From NCBI RefSeq assembly GCF_029626155.1, contig NZ_JARUBL010000001.1, forward strand, positions 186,001-250,000: 64,000 nt of DNA, in the 5' to 3' direction. Below the pieces are notes generated by a model that worked only from the letters and a program-made list of their open reading frames with translations, was not told the DNA's origin and did no database searches. Position numbers and translations under genes: made by a program. Position 1 is the stretch's first letter. Each line of letters begins with the position of its first letter. This stretch comes from Solwaraspora sp. WMMD1047. GTDB taxonomy: Bacteria > Actinomycetota > Actinomycetes > Mycobacteriales > Micromonosporaceae. Of this stretch, positions 26,212 through 35,501 are shown piece by piece.

Positions 26212-28053
26212 ATGAGGATTCGACCTCGTCAGGAGTTGTTGGAGATCTGGGCAGCCACCGTACGGGCGTCCTGGAAGGATGGTGCCTGGCAGTGGGGGGG
26301 ACGGAACGAGCCGAACTCGATAAGTGATGCCGAGCAACTGCTCTGTCTCCTTCTCCCGGCCACCCAGGAAAGCACCTTCAAGATAGACAATCCGGATCAG
26401 ACGGCCGAGGCGATGATCAGGGCGCTCCGCCCGCTCGGAAACGCCAGCCAGATCCCGCAGGTCTTGATCAGGGTGCTGACCGAGTACTTCCTCAGGTACA
26501 CCGACGCTTCCGGTACGCCCGTATTTTCAGGTGGCTCGTATTTCCCCAGCGACGACGACGGCCCGCACCCCACCGAGCAGCAGTTGCAGCTGGACATCGT
26601 GGACTCCTTCGCGGTGTCGGTCACCCTCTCCCTGGCCACCATCGGTTTCGCGAAGGTCTTCCGGAACGCGGTCCGGCGGGAGGAGATCCACCGGGAGATC
26701 GCCACCTTGGAGGAGCTGGCCAGTGCCCGGCTGAGTGCGGCCATGGTCGGACTGCTCCGCAGCTTCGCGGTGAACGTCTTCGACCTCGACTCGCGTGAGG
26801 GACAGGCGCTGGTCCGCACCCTCAACCAGGACAACATGCCGCCGCGTCAGGTCGTCGCCAAGCTCCGCAAGGAACTGCTCGAGACGATCGCCAGCTTCCG
26901 CGAGGTCATGATCGGATCCGGCCAGGTCGCCGACCTGGAGAGCACGAGCCGGCTCTTCGAGTGCGGATGGTCCTGGGGGATCGTCCGGGACGCGCCGGAG
27001 GTGGAGAACACCGAACCGATCGGCGAGCAGCGTAAGGGTGTGGCGCCGGAGGAGCCGTACCTCTACTTCACCGTGATCGCGATCGACGCCATCGAGGACC
27101 TCTTCTCCGAACGCACCCGCGTCCTCGGTCTGCTCAACGAGGAGCAGCAACGGCTCGGCCGGGCGCTGCAACTGCGGTGGGAGCTGACCCGTACCTACTG
27201 GGCCACGGTCGCCACCTTCGGTGACGGCCACCGCTGGCCGCTCGAGGACATCCCGTGGCGCACCACCGACGAGGATTCCTCCGACTACTACACCCTGCTG
27301 GTCACCTCCCTCGCCGTGAAGGGTCTGGTGAGCGAGCGCGGCCGGGACGTCGAATTCGCCCGGGTCGGCGGCGTGCTGTTGGAACTGGCGAACCGGGCGC
27401 GGATCACCCGCCGTCCGGTCGACAATGATCCGGCCCTGAGCCTGCACGACCCCGGGGTCAGGTTGCGCCTGGTCGGCACCGAACAACTTGGCGAGCGGGG
27501 ACTCCGCTGGCTGGTGAGCGAGTTCTCCGCGCTGCTGCTGCAGCGCACGTCCTTCATCGCCAGCCTGCTGAACGAGTCGAGCGAGCGGGCGCAACTGCTC
27601 GACCTCGCCGACCAGATCTGGGAGCACCTGGTCCGGCGGCGGTTGCAGGACGGCATCGGACGCCGCCTCTGGGACCAGCCGGATCAGGCTTTCTCCGAGG
27701 TCAAGGGCCACTACGACCATGTGTCGTGGTACTACACCGAGCGGGTGGTCCAGGCCCTGATCGCCACCGCGAAGATGCTCAAACGGGCGCCGTTGAGCAG
27801 TGAGAAGCTGGTCGAGATCGCGGTCGCCCTGCTGGCCGAGGCGGAACACCTGTACGACGTCGAGCTGCTCAACGGGGCGGCGGAGGCCGGACCGACCATC
27901 CAACAGCAACTGCAGATCATGCAGGTGAATCTGACCAGAGCGCGGGAGGTCGTCCAGGAGCGTCCCGGCACCTCGGTCGCGCTGGCCCAGCGGGTACTGC
28001 GGCTGCTCGACGAGATGACGATGGCCCGCCGTGACGTCGGGGAGGCCACCTGA
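26212..28053 (+). CDS. SCO2524-family protein
   Basis: 613 residues, starting MRIRPRQELLEIWAATVRAS. The opening (QWGGRNEPNSISDAEQLLCL, LPATQESTFKIDNPDQTAEA) and the later FSGGSYF match the SCO2524 family of a conserved actinomycete gene cassette. The protein is mostly helical with two modest hydrophobic patches (about 135-155). No catalytic motif is visible. The next gene starts one base after this stop. The family assignment rests on recognition of the opening sequence and on the neighbours, which match SCO2523 and SCO2522. Confidence 0.75.
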   Translation: MRIRPRQELLEIWAATVRASWKDGAWQWGGRNEPNSISDAEQLLCLLLPATQESTFKIDNPDQTAEAMIRALRPLGNASQIPQVLIRVLTEYFLRYTDASGTPVFSGGSYFPSDDDGPHPTEQQLQLDIVDSFAVSVTLSLATIGFAKVFRNAVRREEIHREIATLEELASARLSAAMVGLLRSFAVNVFDLDSREGQALVRTLNQDNMPPRQVVAKLRKELLETIASFREVMIGSGQVADLESTSRLFECGWSWGIVRDAPEVENTEPIGEQRKGVAPEEPYLYFTVIAIDAIEDLFSERTRVLGLLNEEQQRLGRALQLRWELTRTYWATVATFGDGHRWPLEDIPWRTTDEDSSDYYTLLVTSLAVKGLVSERGRDVEFARVGGVLLELANRARITRRPVDNDPALSLHDPGVRLRLVGTEQLGERGLRWLVSEFSALLLQRTSFIASLLNESSERAQLLDLADQIWEHLVRRRLQDGIGRRLWDQPDQAFSEVKGHYDHVSWYYTERVVQALIATAKMLKRAPLSSEKLVEIAVALLAEAEHLYDVELLNGAAEAGPTIQQQLQIMQVNLTRAREVVQERPGTSVALAQRVLRLLDEMTMARRDVGEAT

Positions 28054-28054
28054 G

Positions 28055-28972
28055 ATGCTCGTCTTCGCCTCCTCCGACAAGGGTGGTACCGGCCGATCGG
28101 TGACCAGCAGCAACGTGCTCTACCGCAGTGCGTTGCAGGGTCTCGACGTGGGTTACCTCGACTTCGACTTCGGCTCGCCGACCGCCGGCACGATCTTCGC
28201 CATCGATTCGGTCTCGCACGGCACCACCCGGGGCGGTCTGCACAGATACCTGGACGGCTCGCTGGCCGAGCCGCACCGGCTGGAGGTATGGGCCGAGTCG
28301 CTCCGGCCGAGCCTGCGGGACCGACCGCCCGGCGCGGGTCGCCTGGTGCTGCTGCCCGGCGACAGCGGCGGCGGCGAGTTCCCGCACAACCGGGAGATGG
28401 TCGAGCGGTGCGCCCGGCTCTTCCTCCGGATGGAGGAGGAGTTCGATGTCACCCTGGTGGATCTGAGCGCCGGCCGGTCCTACGCCACCCAGATGGCCCT
28501 GGAAGCGACCGCGCTGCCCCAGATGAAGTCGGTGAAATCGCGCTGGCTGATCTTCCACCGTTGGACGCGGCAGCACATCTACGCCGCTTCCAGTCTGGTC
28601 TACAGTCCCAACGGGATTCTCGACAGCGGCGTGCAGCGGGGCCACCAGCTGGACGATCTCCGCAACGCGCTGCGGTTCGTCCGGACCGCGTACGTCGACC
28701 CGGACTCGCCCGAGCTGGCCGGACTGCAACCGGCCCAGGTGGCGTGGTTGCGGGAGTGCAACCGCGACCTGCTCAACCTCGCCAGCGAGAGCCGGGTCGG
28801 CCGGACCGTGCTGCTGGGAACGGTCCCGCACGACCCGGTGCTGCAGTGGCAGGAGCAGTTGATCTCGGACAACGACGTGTACGCCCGGAAGATCGCCAAT
28901 CTGGGCACCGTCGAGGCCTTCTCCGAACTGGCCAAACGCATCGCGGACGACTCGGCCTGGGAGACGCTGTGA
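28055..28972 (+). CDS. SCO2523-family variant P-loop protein
   Basis: 305 residues; GGGGAGG lies 9 bases before the ATG. The protein starts MLVFASSDKGGTGRSVTSSN. This is a ParA/MinD-like deviant Walker A in which the usual KGGxGKS/T has Arg in place of the second Lys (KGGTGRS). DFDFGSPTAGTIFAID and DVTLVDLSAGRSYATQ resemble the switch and Walker B regions. Such variant ATPases may bind nucleotide without ordinary hydrolysis. The stop overlaps the next start by GTGA. The family is known only as part of the SCO2521-SCO2524 cassette. Confidence 0.85.
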   Translation: MLVFASSDKGGTGRSVTSSNVLYRSALQGLDVGYLDFDFGSPTAGTIFAIDSVSHGTTRGGLHRYLDGSLAEPHRLEVWAESLRPSLRDRPPGAGRLVLLPGDSGGGEFPHNREMVERCARLFLRMEEEFDVTLVDLSAGRSYATQMALEATALPQMKSVKSRWLIFHRWTRQHIYAASSLVYSPNGILDSGVQRGHQLDDLRNALRFVRTAYVDPDSPELAGLQPAQVAWLRECNRDLLNLASESRVGRTVLLGTVPHDPVLQWQEQLISDNDVYARKIANLGTVEAFSELAKRIADDSAWETL

Positions 28973-29931
28973 CCAAACAGGACGTGACCTTCGAGGAGTC
29001 CGCGGCGCGGCGGGGAGTGGAGTCCGTCCCGCTGTCGCACCTCTCGATCGAGCTCGGTCATCTCTACATCGAGGAGTTCGCCGGCGGGCCGGAGCAGCTG
29101 CGTCGGCACTTCGCCCGGGTGGCGCCCTGGGTTACCGCGGCCCGCCAGATGGCCGCGGATCGGCTCCCGGGTGGCCGGGTCCGGATCAGCACCTGCTTCC
29201 TGATCGACGACTACTTCACCCGGTTCAGCACCCCGCGAGGGGTGCTCGACCAGTTGCTGGAGGCGATCGAGGGCACCGGCCTGGTGATCGACTACTTCGC
29301 CCGGGAGGCCGGCTGCGCGCAGGCCGACGACATCCCGCTTGCCGAACTGGCGCTCGGCCAACTCGTCTCCGACCCGGTGCCGGAGACGACCGGCGAGCGA
29401 CCACCGGTCACCGAGACCGGATGGCTGTGCAACGGCAAGCGGTCGCCGGTCTCCGGCCCGGCGCAGGCGATGAGCCCGCACAGCGACTGGCTGCCGCCGA
29501 TCCAGAACGCCGCGAACCGGCACTCGATCTTCCTCGACGTCGAGCTCTGGGACTATGAGGACGACGGCACCCGCCGGTGGTCCTGCCCGTTCCTCGCAGC
29601 GGTCTGGCAACTGATGCGGCTGGGCCTGCTGCGTCACCAGGGGGAAGGCGTCACCAGCGCCTATCAGGTCGAGGACTGGCCGGACGACTGGGACAAGATG
29701 CCGGCGGTCGTCAAGCTGAACCCGCGGGCCGCGCCGTTCAGCGCGTACCGGACCTTCTCGGTGCTCGGATCGCGGTTCCTGCCGATCGAGCATGCGGTGC
29801 GGACCATCCTCAGCCAGGTCTCGATCGACCCGGCCGTGCTGGATCAGATCCACACCCGCAGCCGCGCCGAACACGTCGACCTGCCGAAGGACCTGGTCGA
29901 GCGGGTCGAGTACGCGTTCGTCGGAGACTGA
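28969..29931 (+). CDS. SCO2522-family protein
   Basis: 320 residues from a GTG at 28969. The sequence (LSHLSIELGHLYIEEF, RISTCFLIDDYFTRFSTPRG, IDYFAREAGCA, then WLPPIQNAANRHSIFLDVE and AYRTFSVLGSRFLPIEHAVR) matches the SCO2522 family by recognition and position. The FLIDDYF-type acidic motifs and NRHSIFLDVELWD could form an active site, but no reaction is known. In this cassette the family is co-transcribed with the variant P-loop protein. Confidence 0.75.
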   Translation: MTKQDVTFEESAARRGVESVPLSHLSIELGHLYIEEFAGGPEQLRRHFARVAPWVTAARQMAADRLPGGRVRISTCFLIDDYFTRFSTPRGVLDQLLEAIEGTGLVIDYFAREAGCAQADDIPLAELALGQLVSDPVPETTGERPPVTETGWLCNGKRSPVSGPAQAMSPHSDWLPPIQNAANRHSIFLDVELWDYEDDGTRRWSCPFLAAVWQLMRLGLLRHQGEGVTSAYQVEDWPDDWDKMPAVVKLNPRAAPFSAYRTFSVLGSRFLPIEHAVRTILSQVSIDPAVLDQIHTRSRAEHVDLPKDLVERVEYAFVGD

Positions 29932-29963
29932 GCCGACCGGCCGGCCGACGACCGCCCAGCCGG

Positions 29964-32900
29964 TCACGGCCGGACGTCCGGCAGGTGGTCCGGGTCGGCC
30001 CCGGGTAGCCAGGTCAGCGCCTGGGCGGCGAGCCGGCGGAACTCGGGGTCGGCGTCGGTGCCGGCCAACTCCGCCAGCAGCGTCCGGGTCTGCCGGTCGG
30101 TGCCGAACTGGGTGCCGAGGACCCGGACCGTGGCGGCCCGGACCGACCAGTCCCGGTCCTGGAGGCGTTCGACGAAGAGGCTGCGGACCTCGGGGTGGGC
30201 CGCGAGTCGTTCGCCGAGTACCCGAAGGACCTCCCGGCGGACCTGGACGTCGGGGTCGTGGCCGGCCCGCTCGATGAGCAGCTCACGGACGTGCCGGTCG
30301 GCGCCGAACCACTCGCCGAGAATGGCGACCGAGACGCAGCGGATCGTCGCGTCGTCACCGGTCGCCCGGGCGACGAGCACCTCGCACTGCTCGATGTCGG
30401 TGCCGTGGTGGGCCGCGAGCTTGACGGCGGCCTCCCGGACCAGATCGGGGTCCGGGTCGACGCGGACCCGGTCGATCAGGAGTTCGCGCACCGGGGGATC
30501 GACGCCGAAGTGCCTGACCAGCAGCCGGACCGCGGCGAGTCGAACCCGGGCGTTGCCGTCCCGGAGCCGGTCGGCGAGGAGTTGGTAGCTGACCCCGGTG
30601 GAGCCGGTGATCTTCAGCAGGGTCGCCGCGGCGTACCCGAAAACCCCGTCGTCACTGTCGGTGCGGGCCAGGTCGTCGAGGACGCCCGGGACCAGGTCCG
30701 GGTCGCCGGCCGCGGCTACCGCCCGCAGGGCGGCGAGCCGGACCGCCGGGTCGCTGTCGGCCCGGGCGCGTTCCGCCACCACGACCGGAATGGCCGGGTT
30801 GCTGCCGAGGCTGGCGGCCAGCGCCCGCACGGCGGCGAGCCGGACCGCCGGGTCGGCGTCGTCGCGGGCCAGATCGGCGAGTACGTCGCAGACGGCCGGG
30901 TCCATCCCGACCCGGTCCACGAGCGCCTGCGCGGCGACCAGCCGGACCCGGGCGTCGGCGTCCTGCCGGGCCAACTCGCCGAGTACGTCGCCGACCGACG
31001 GCGCGACACCGATCTGATCGGCAAGTGCCTCGGCGGAGAGCAGTCGAACGTCGGCGTCCCGGTCGGTGCGGGCGGTGGCGGTCAGCAGCGCGACGAGCGG
31101 CTGGTCCTGGTCGTAGTGATCGGTGAGCATCCGCAGGGCGGTCCGTCGGACGACCTCGTCGCGGTCGGTGCGGCTGCGTTCGATCAGCAGGTCGCGGAGC
31201 TTGCCGTCGGGGCCGAACCGTTCCACCAGGCAGCGGCCGGCGGCGCGGAGCACCCCGGCGTCGCCATCTTTCTGGACCCGGTCGATAAGCAGCGCACGCA
31301 CCTGGCCGTCAGTGCCGAGACGCTCGCCGAGGACCCGGACGGCGGTGCGGCGGGCCAGCCCGTCGACGTTGCGGCGGGCGCAGTCGATCAGCAGGTCGCG
31401 GACTTCGCGGGTGGCGCCGAACCGTTCCACGAGCGCGTGGGTGGCGGCCCGGGTCACCTCCGGGTCGTGGTCGGTGCCGAGACACTCCAGCAGCACGGCG
31501 CGGAGCTCGTCGTCGCCACCGTACCGGTCGCCGAGCGCCTGCACCGCCGCCCGGCGTACGCCGGGGTGCCGGTCGGCGTTGACCCGTTCGACCAGGAGCG
31601 CCCGGACCTGCTGTTCGCCGGGAAAACGTTCCTCCAGCGCCTGCACGGCGGCGAGCCGGACCCCCGGGTAGAGGTCGGCGCGGGCCCGTTCCACCAGGAG
31701 CTCCAGGGCCTGCGGATCGGTGCCGAACCGTTCGCCCAGCGCGCGCACGGCGGCCAGCCGGACCCCCGCGTGCCGGTCGGCGCGGGCCCGCTTGACCAGC
31801 CGGGTCCGGGCCCGGGAGGCGGCGGCCTGATGCGCCGGACTGTCCACGACGGTGGTGGCCAGCTGTGCGACCTCCGCCAACCCGGCGACCGACGCGTACG
31901 AGGCGGGGCTGTCGTTGAGTTCGCCGAGCACCTCGTCGAAGAGGTCGTCGATCCGCTCGGCCGGTGCCGACAGCATCGCCGCCAGCCGGGCCGCGTGCGC
32001 CGACACCGGCGACCAGACCACCCGTACCCCCCGCCGCCGGTACCAGGACAGGTAGACCTGCCGGCCCGGCCAGGCCGGGCCGATCGCCTTCGCCGAGGGC
32101 AGGATCTCCTCCTCGATCAGCGCCGCGGTTTCCCGGTCGTCGATCGACACGCAGTGCTCCAGCAGCAGGATGAGTTGCCGCAGCAGCGACTCGGCGGGCT
32201 CGGCGACGTCGGCGTGCGGATTGCGCACCTCGGCCAGGCACTGCACCGCCAGCGCCAGGTTCCACGGGGGCGGCGCGAAGCCCTCCGGCGGCCAGGGCTG
32301 GTTCACCTCGTGGGTGAGCAGCCGGATCAGGCGGGCGGTGTGCCGTTCGTGCAGCGCGCCGGCGAGCAGCCGGAGCACCTCCCGCCAGGACAGGTCGGCC
32401 CAGTGCCGGCGGAACAGTTCGGTGATCTCGTCCATGGTGATCACCTGGTCGTGCTCGAACTTGGCGAGGACCGCGTCGGCGCAGAAGAACTCCAGGAACG
32501 TGCGGTGCACGAAGCCGTACAGGTGGGGGCCGTACCGGCTGAGGATGAAGTTCCGCTCCCGGAACTGATTGATCATGAGATGGGCGACCGACCGGGCGGT
32601 TGCCGGCTCCTGCTGGTACCGCTCGGTCAGGTACTGCTCGAAAACCTCGCTGAGCTCCTCACGCGCGATGTAGTTGGCGGTCAGCCCGCGCTCGGCCGAC
32701 TGCATCCGGTACGCCAGCCGGCGCAGCAGTTCCTTCTTGTCCTCGGTGTCGAGGAACTCCAGGCTGCTGTTCTCCTCGCGCAGGTGCCGGTTCACGTCCC
32801 ACTGCTCGACCAGCACGGTGGCCGCGTGGTCGTAGAGCTTCCAGCGTTCCTGCGGCAGTGGTTGGTGCTTGCCGATGATGGCCAGGATGGTCAGCAGCAG

Positions 32901-34316
32901 CGGGTTGCCGGCCAGTTCCCGGATGGCGTGCGAGTGTCGCATCGCGTCCAGCAGCCGGGCACACCGGATCTGGGCATCCTGCGGCCGGTCGTGGATGGCC
33001 AGCCGATACCAGCTCGTCAGGAAGTCGGCGGTCTGCGCCTCGTTGAGATCCTGCAGGGTGTAGTGGGTGAACCCGACCTCGGTGAGAATTCGGCGGGAGT
33101 AGCCGATGATCCGCGAGGTGACGATCACCCGCACCTGCGGGTACATCGCCGTGAAGCCGGCGATCTGACCGGCCACCTCCTCCCGGCGCCGCCGGTCGAA
33201 CACCTCGTCCAGCCCGTCGAAGATCACCACGGCCCGGCCGCCGAGGCTCAGGTGCCGCAGCAGCGCCGCGCGCTCCACCCCGAGTCCGTCGGTGCCGGCC
33301 CGGTGGTCCAGGTAGTCCAGGAAGCTCTGGCACCGGCCCTCGGCCGCCATGGTCACGTACGACCGCAGTTCGATCAGCAGCGGCAGGTGGTCGGCGAGCA
33401 CCGCGAGCCGCTCGTCGGTGTGTCCGCCGGCCAACGCCAGCGCGATGTACCGGGTGGCGGTCGACTTGCCGGCGCCCGGGTCGCCGAGCAGCACGATGGC
33501 CCGCCGCTCCGGCGCCCCCAACACGTCGAAGAGCCGCTGCACCGGCCGGGCCTGGTACGACTCGGTCAGGTGGACCAGCTCGTCGGCGTCCACCTGCTCG
33601 GGCACGTCCTCGGTGCCGAGGTGCCCGTCGGCCCGCATCCGATGCAGCAGCTCGCGGGGCAGCTCCACCGGTGGCGGATCCTCCCGCACCGACTGCTCGA
33701 CGAAGACCGAGGTCAACCTGATCTGCAGGTACTCCTCGTTCTGGGCCGGGGTCAGCGCATCCAGGTCGAGCACGCCGTACTGCTGGCGCAGCCGGATGTA
33801 GTACTGCTTGAGGGTGTCCGGGCTGAGCGCGTGCAGCCCCTGGCCGGGCCAGCCGGTGTCGGCCAGGCAGTTGGCCACCGCCGCCGTCACCAGCGCCGCC
33901 AGGTCCGCCGCGTCGGAGAAGATGCTGCACATGTGCCGGTCGGCCAGCTCCGCCCGCAGCGCCTCGATCCGGTCGGCGTCGGCACCGCGGTCGACGACGT
34001 TGCGCGGCCAGGGCGCGTCCTCACTGAGGAGGAAGATCAGGCACTGCTTTCCGCCGGCCAGTGCTTCCCGATACTCCAGTTCCGTGATCGACTGATCGAA
34101 TCCCGGTGGGACAAATCCGTACCGCCAGGCGAAAATGCCGATGTAGACGTCGCAATCGCGAACATCGGCCAGGCAGCGTTCCAGGGGTCGCCGATCTTCC
34201 GCCACATAGGATTCCATCGCCATGTCCTCGACCCGCAGCCGGCGCAGGGCGAGCTGGACCGCGGCGCGACACTCCTGCAGATCCCGAAAAGTGGCTGACA
34301 CATAGACCTTGGTCAC
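29964..34316 (-). CDS. DUF4062-NACHT-HEAT NTPase
   Basis: 1450 residues from a GTG at 34316 with AAGGAG 6 bases upstream. Residues 1-100 are a DUF4062 domain (TKVYVSATFRDLQECRAAVQ, then YIGIFAWRYGF, SITELEYREAL). The NACHT core has P-loop LLGDPGAGKSTATRYIAL (about 273-290) and Walker B VVIFDGLDEVFD (about 365), followed by a helical winged region. From about residue 830 to the end run 18 HEAT-type repeats of about 31 residues (DRHAGVRLAAVRALGERF pattern). DUF4062-NACHT proteins are innate-immunity-like sensors in bacteria: HEAT repeats sense, NACHT oligomerises, DUF4062 signals. The gene is opposite to, and lies inside, the SCO2521-2524 cassette. Confidence 0.92.
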   Translation of the reverse strand: MTKVYVSATFRDLQECRAAVQLALRRLRVEDMAMESYVAEDRRPLERCLADVRDCDVYIGIFAWRYGFVPPGFDQSITELEYREALAGGKQCLIFLLSEDAPWPRNVVDRGADADRIEALRAELADRHMCSIFSDAADLAALVTAAVANCLADTGWPGQGLHALSPDTLKQYYIRLRQQYGVLDLDALTPAQNEEYLQIRLTSVFVEQSVREDPPPVELPRELLHRMRADGHLGTEDVPEQVDADELVHLTESYQARPVQRLFDVLGAPERRAIVLLGDPGAGKSTATRYIALALAGGHTDERLAVLADHLPLLIELRSYVTMAAEGRCQSFLDYLDHRAGTDGLGVERAALLRHLSLGGRAVVIFDGLDEVFDRRRREEVAGQIAGFTAMYPQVRVIVTSRIIGYSRRILTEVGFTHYTLQDLNEAQTADFLTSWYRLAIHDRPQDAQIRCARLLDAMRHSHAIRELAGNPLLLTILAIIGKHQPLPQERWKLYDHAATVLVEQWDVNRHLREENSSLEFLDTEDKKELLRRLAYRMQSAERGLTANYIAREELSEVFEQYLTERYQQEPATARSVAHLMINQFRERNFILSRYGPHLYGFVHRTFLEFFCADAVLAKFEHDQVITMDEITELFRRHWADLSWREVLRLLAGALHERHTARLIRLLTHEVNQPWPPEGFAPPPWNLALAVQCLAEVRNPHADVAEPAESLLRQLILLLEHCVSIDDRETAALIEEEILPSAKAIGPAWPGRQVYLSWYRRRGVRVVWSPVSAHAARLAAMLSAPAERIDDLFDEVLGELNDSPASYASVAGLAEVAQLATTVVDSPAHQAAASRARTRLVKRARADRHAGVRLAAVRALGERFGTDPQALELLVERARADLYPGVRLAAVQALEERFPGEQQVRALLVERVNADRHPGVRRAAVQALGDRYGGDDELRAVLLECLGTDHDPEVTRAATHALVERFGATREVRDLLIDCARRNVDGLARRTAVRVLGERLGTDGQVRALLIDRVQKDGDAGVLRAAGRCLVERFGPDGKLRDLLIERSRTDRDEVVRRTALRMLTDHYDQDQPLVALLTATARTDRDADVRLLSAEALADQIGVAPSVGDVLGELARQDADARVRLVAAQALVDRVGMDPAVCDVLADLARDDADPAVRLAAVRALAASLGSNPAIPVVVAERARADSDPAVRLAALRAVAAAGDPDLVPGVLDDLARTDSDDGVFGYAAATLLKITGSTGVSYQLLADRLRDGNARVRLAAVRLLVRHFGVDPPVRELLIDRVRVDPDPDLVREAAVKLAAHHGTDIEQCEVLVARATGDDATIRCVSVAILGEWFGADRHVRELLIERAGHDPDVQVRREVLRVLGERLAAHPEVRSLFVERLQDRDWSVRAATVRVLGTQFGTDRQTRTLLAELAGTDADPEFRRLAAQALTWLPGADPDHLPDVRP
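29990..31830 (-). repeat. Eighteen tandem HEAT-coding units of about 93 bp
   Basis: The 3' part of the NTPase gene is a run of related units of about 93 bases, each coding a DRHPGVRRAAVQAL-like helix pair. Units are diverged at the protein level but share DNA phrases, for example the VRLAAVRAL and VRLAALRAV coding segments. Unit number could change by recombination, which is typical of sensor repeat regions. Confidence 0.8.
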
Positions 34317-34427
34317 GGCGGCTCCTTGGCGGCGTGAGCGGCACGTGACGCCACCGTAGCAATGCGACGCAAGAAGCAATTGTCAGTTTGTGGCACCTCG
34401 ACGATCGCACTTCGGTCGACGGCAGGT

Positions 34428-34501
34428 CCGATCGGATGACGCGCGGCCGCCGTGGCGCGTTTGCGCCGGGCACCGATGATGGGATGAAATCATCCGATCG
34501 G
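34428..34501. promoter_or_regulatory. 12-bp inverted repeat spaced 50 bases apart
   Basis: CCGATCGGATGA (34428-34439) and TCATCCGATCGG (34490-34501) are perfect reverse complements in the 240-base divergent region between the NACHT gene (start 34316) and the SCO2521-family gene (start 34557). Each arm contains the palindrome CCGATCGG, so each could bind a dimer and the pair could loop. No cognate regulator is identified. Confidence 0.6.
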
Positions 34502-34556
34502 AGCGGTCGGCGGCGAGTGTGCCGCGGGTGGCCGAGCGGGTTTCGGTGGAGGTGCC

Positions 34557-35492
34557 ATGCTGACGATGGGCGAGGTCCACACCGGACTGCTGCAGAACTC
34601 CGGCCCGCTGTCGCTGGACCGGACCGTGAAGCTGCTCGACGTCATGGTGGGGCAGCGGGTACGCCGCTCCGAGCGGCCGATCGCGTACGCGGTCTCGCCG
34701 GACCAGTTCACCGGGGTCGACTGCCGGCTGCCGAGCGCGTCGGGGCGGGTGTCCCGGGGGGTCGGCACGGTGGTCTCGCACGCCGCGATGACCGGCGGGC
34801 ACGTGCTGCAGGGCTCCAGCTACACCAGGGTCGACCGGGCGGCCGCGAACCGCCGACTGGTCTGGTCGCACTATCTCTCCCGGCCCGGGCAGATCGAGGC
34901 GATCGGTAAGGTGGACGCCCGGGACATGGCGGCCGGGTTCCTGACCGCCGGGTACCAGCCGCAGACACTCAACCTCGGCTCGATCAGCAACCGGGTGATG
35001 GACACCGTACAGAATTCGTCGGGGCTCGACCGCCGGTCGCCGTTCCGGACCCAGCGGACCCGGCTGCGGTGGGTGGTCCTGCCGGCGCCCGAACCGTCGG
35101 CCGAGGCGCGCGGCACGTTCCGGGTGGAGGCGAACGGGCTGCGCACCATCGAGCTGGTCGCGGGGCAGGACGACGGACACGCGATCGTCGAGCTCTGCGA
35201 GGACCTGGCGCTGCACGACTGGCTGTTGACCACGCTGCTGTCGCTCATCGAGTTCAGCCTGACCGGTCCCGGCACCCGGACGCAGAAGATCCACCGGCTC
35301 CGCCCGGCGATCGACTGCCTGCTGCACCTGTGGATGCCGGCGGCCCGGCTCGACGAGTCGGTGCTGCCGGTCTGGCAGGACCTCGAACGGCGGCCGGGCT
35401 TCACCCGGCAGTGGCAGACCTCGGTGAACCGGATCCGGGACCAGGTCACGCTGAGCACCATCGCGCTGCTGGAGGAGGCGCCGGTCGCCTGA
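34557..35492 (+). CDS. SCO2521-family protein
   Basis: 311 residues; GGTGGAGG precedes the ATG. The opening MLTMGEVHTGLLQNSGPLSL and the following DVMVGQRVRRSERPIAYAVS and LGSISNRVMDTVQN match the SCO2521 family. It completes the four-member cassette, but here it is separated from its partners (ending at 29931) by the opposite-strand NACHT gene. No catalytic motif is recognised. The NACHT gene and this one share a divergent promoter region. Confidence 0.75.
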   Translation: MLTMGEVHTGLLQNSGPLSLDRTVKLLDVMVGQRVRRSERPIAYAVSPDQFTGVDCRLPSASGRVSRGVGTVVSHAAMTGGHVLQGSSYTRVDRAAANRRLVWSHYLSRPGQIEAIGKVDARDMAAGFLTAGYQPQTLNLGSISNRVMDTVQNSSGLDRRSPFRTQRTRLRWVVLPAPEPSAEARGTFRVEANGLRTIELVAGQDDGHAIVELCEDLALHDWLLTTLLSLIEFSLTGPGTRTQKIHRLRPAIDCLLHLWMPAARLDESVLPVWQDLERRPGFTRQWQTSVNRIRDQVTLSTIALLEEAPVA

Positions 35493-35501
35493 CGGTGCCG
35501 C

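Noticed and set aside
30195-34298. Plus-strand open frame of 1367 codons opposite the NACHT gene
   Set aside because: It is the antisense of a G+C-rich gene; its protein is low complexity (Gly, Val, Asp, Gln, Arg) with no domain, while the minus strand has clear DUF4062, NACHT and HEAT signatures.
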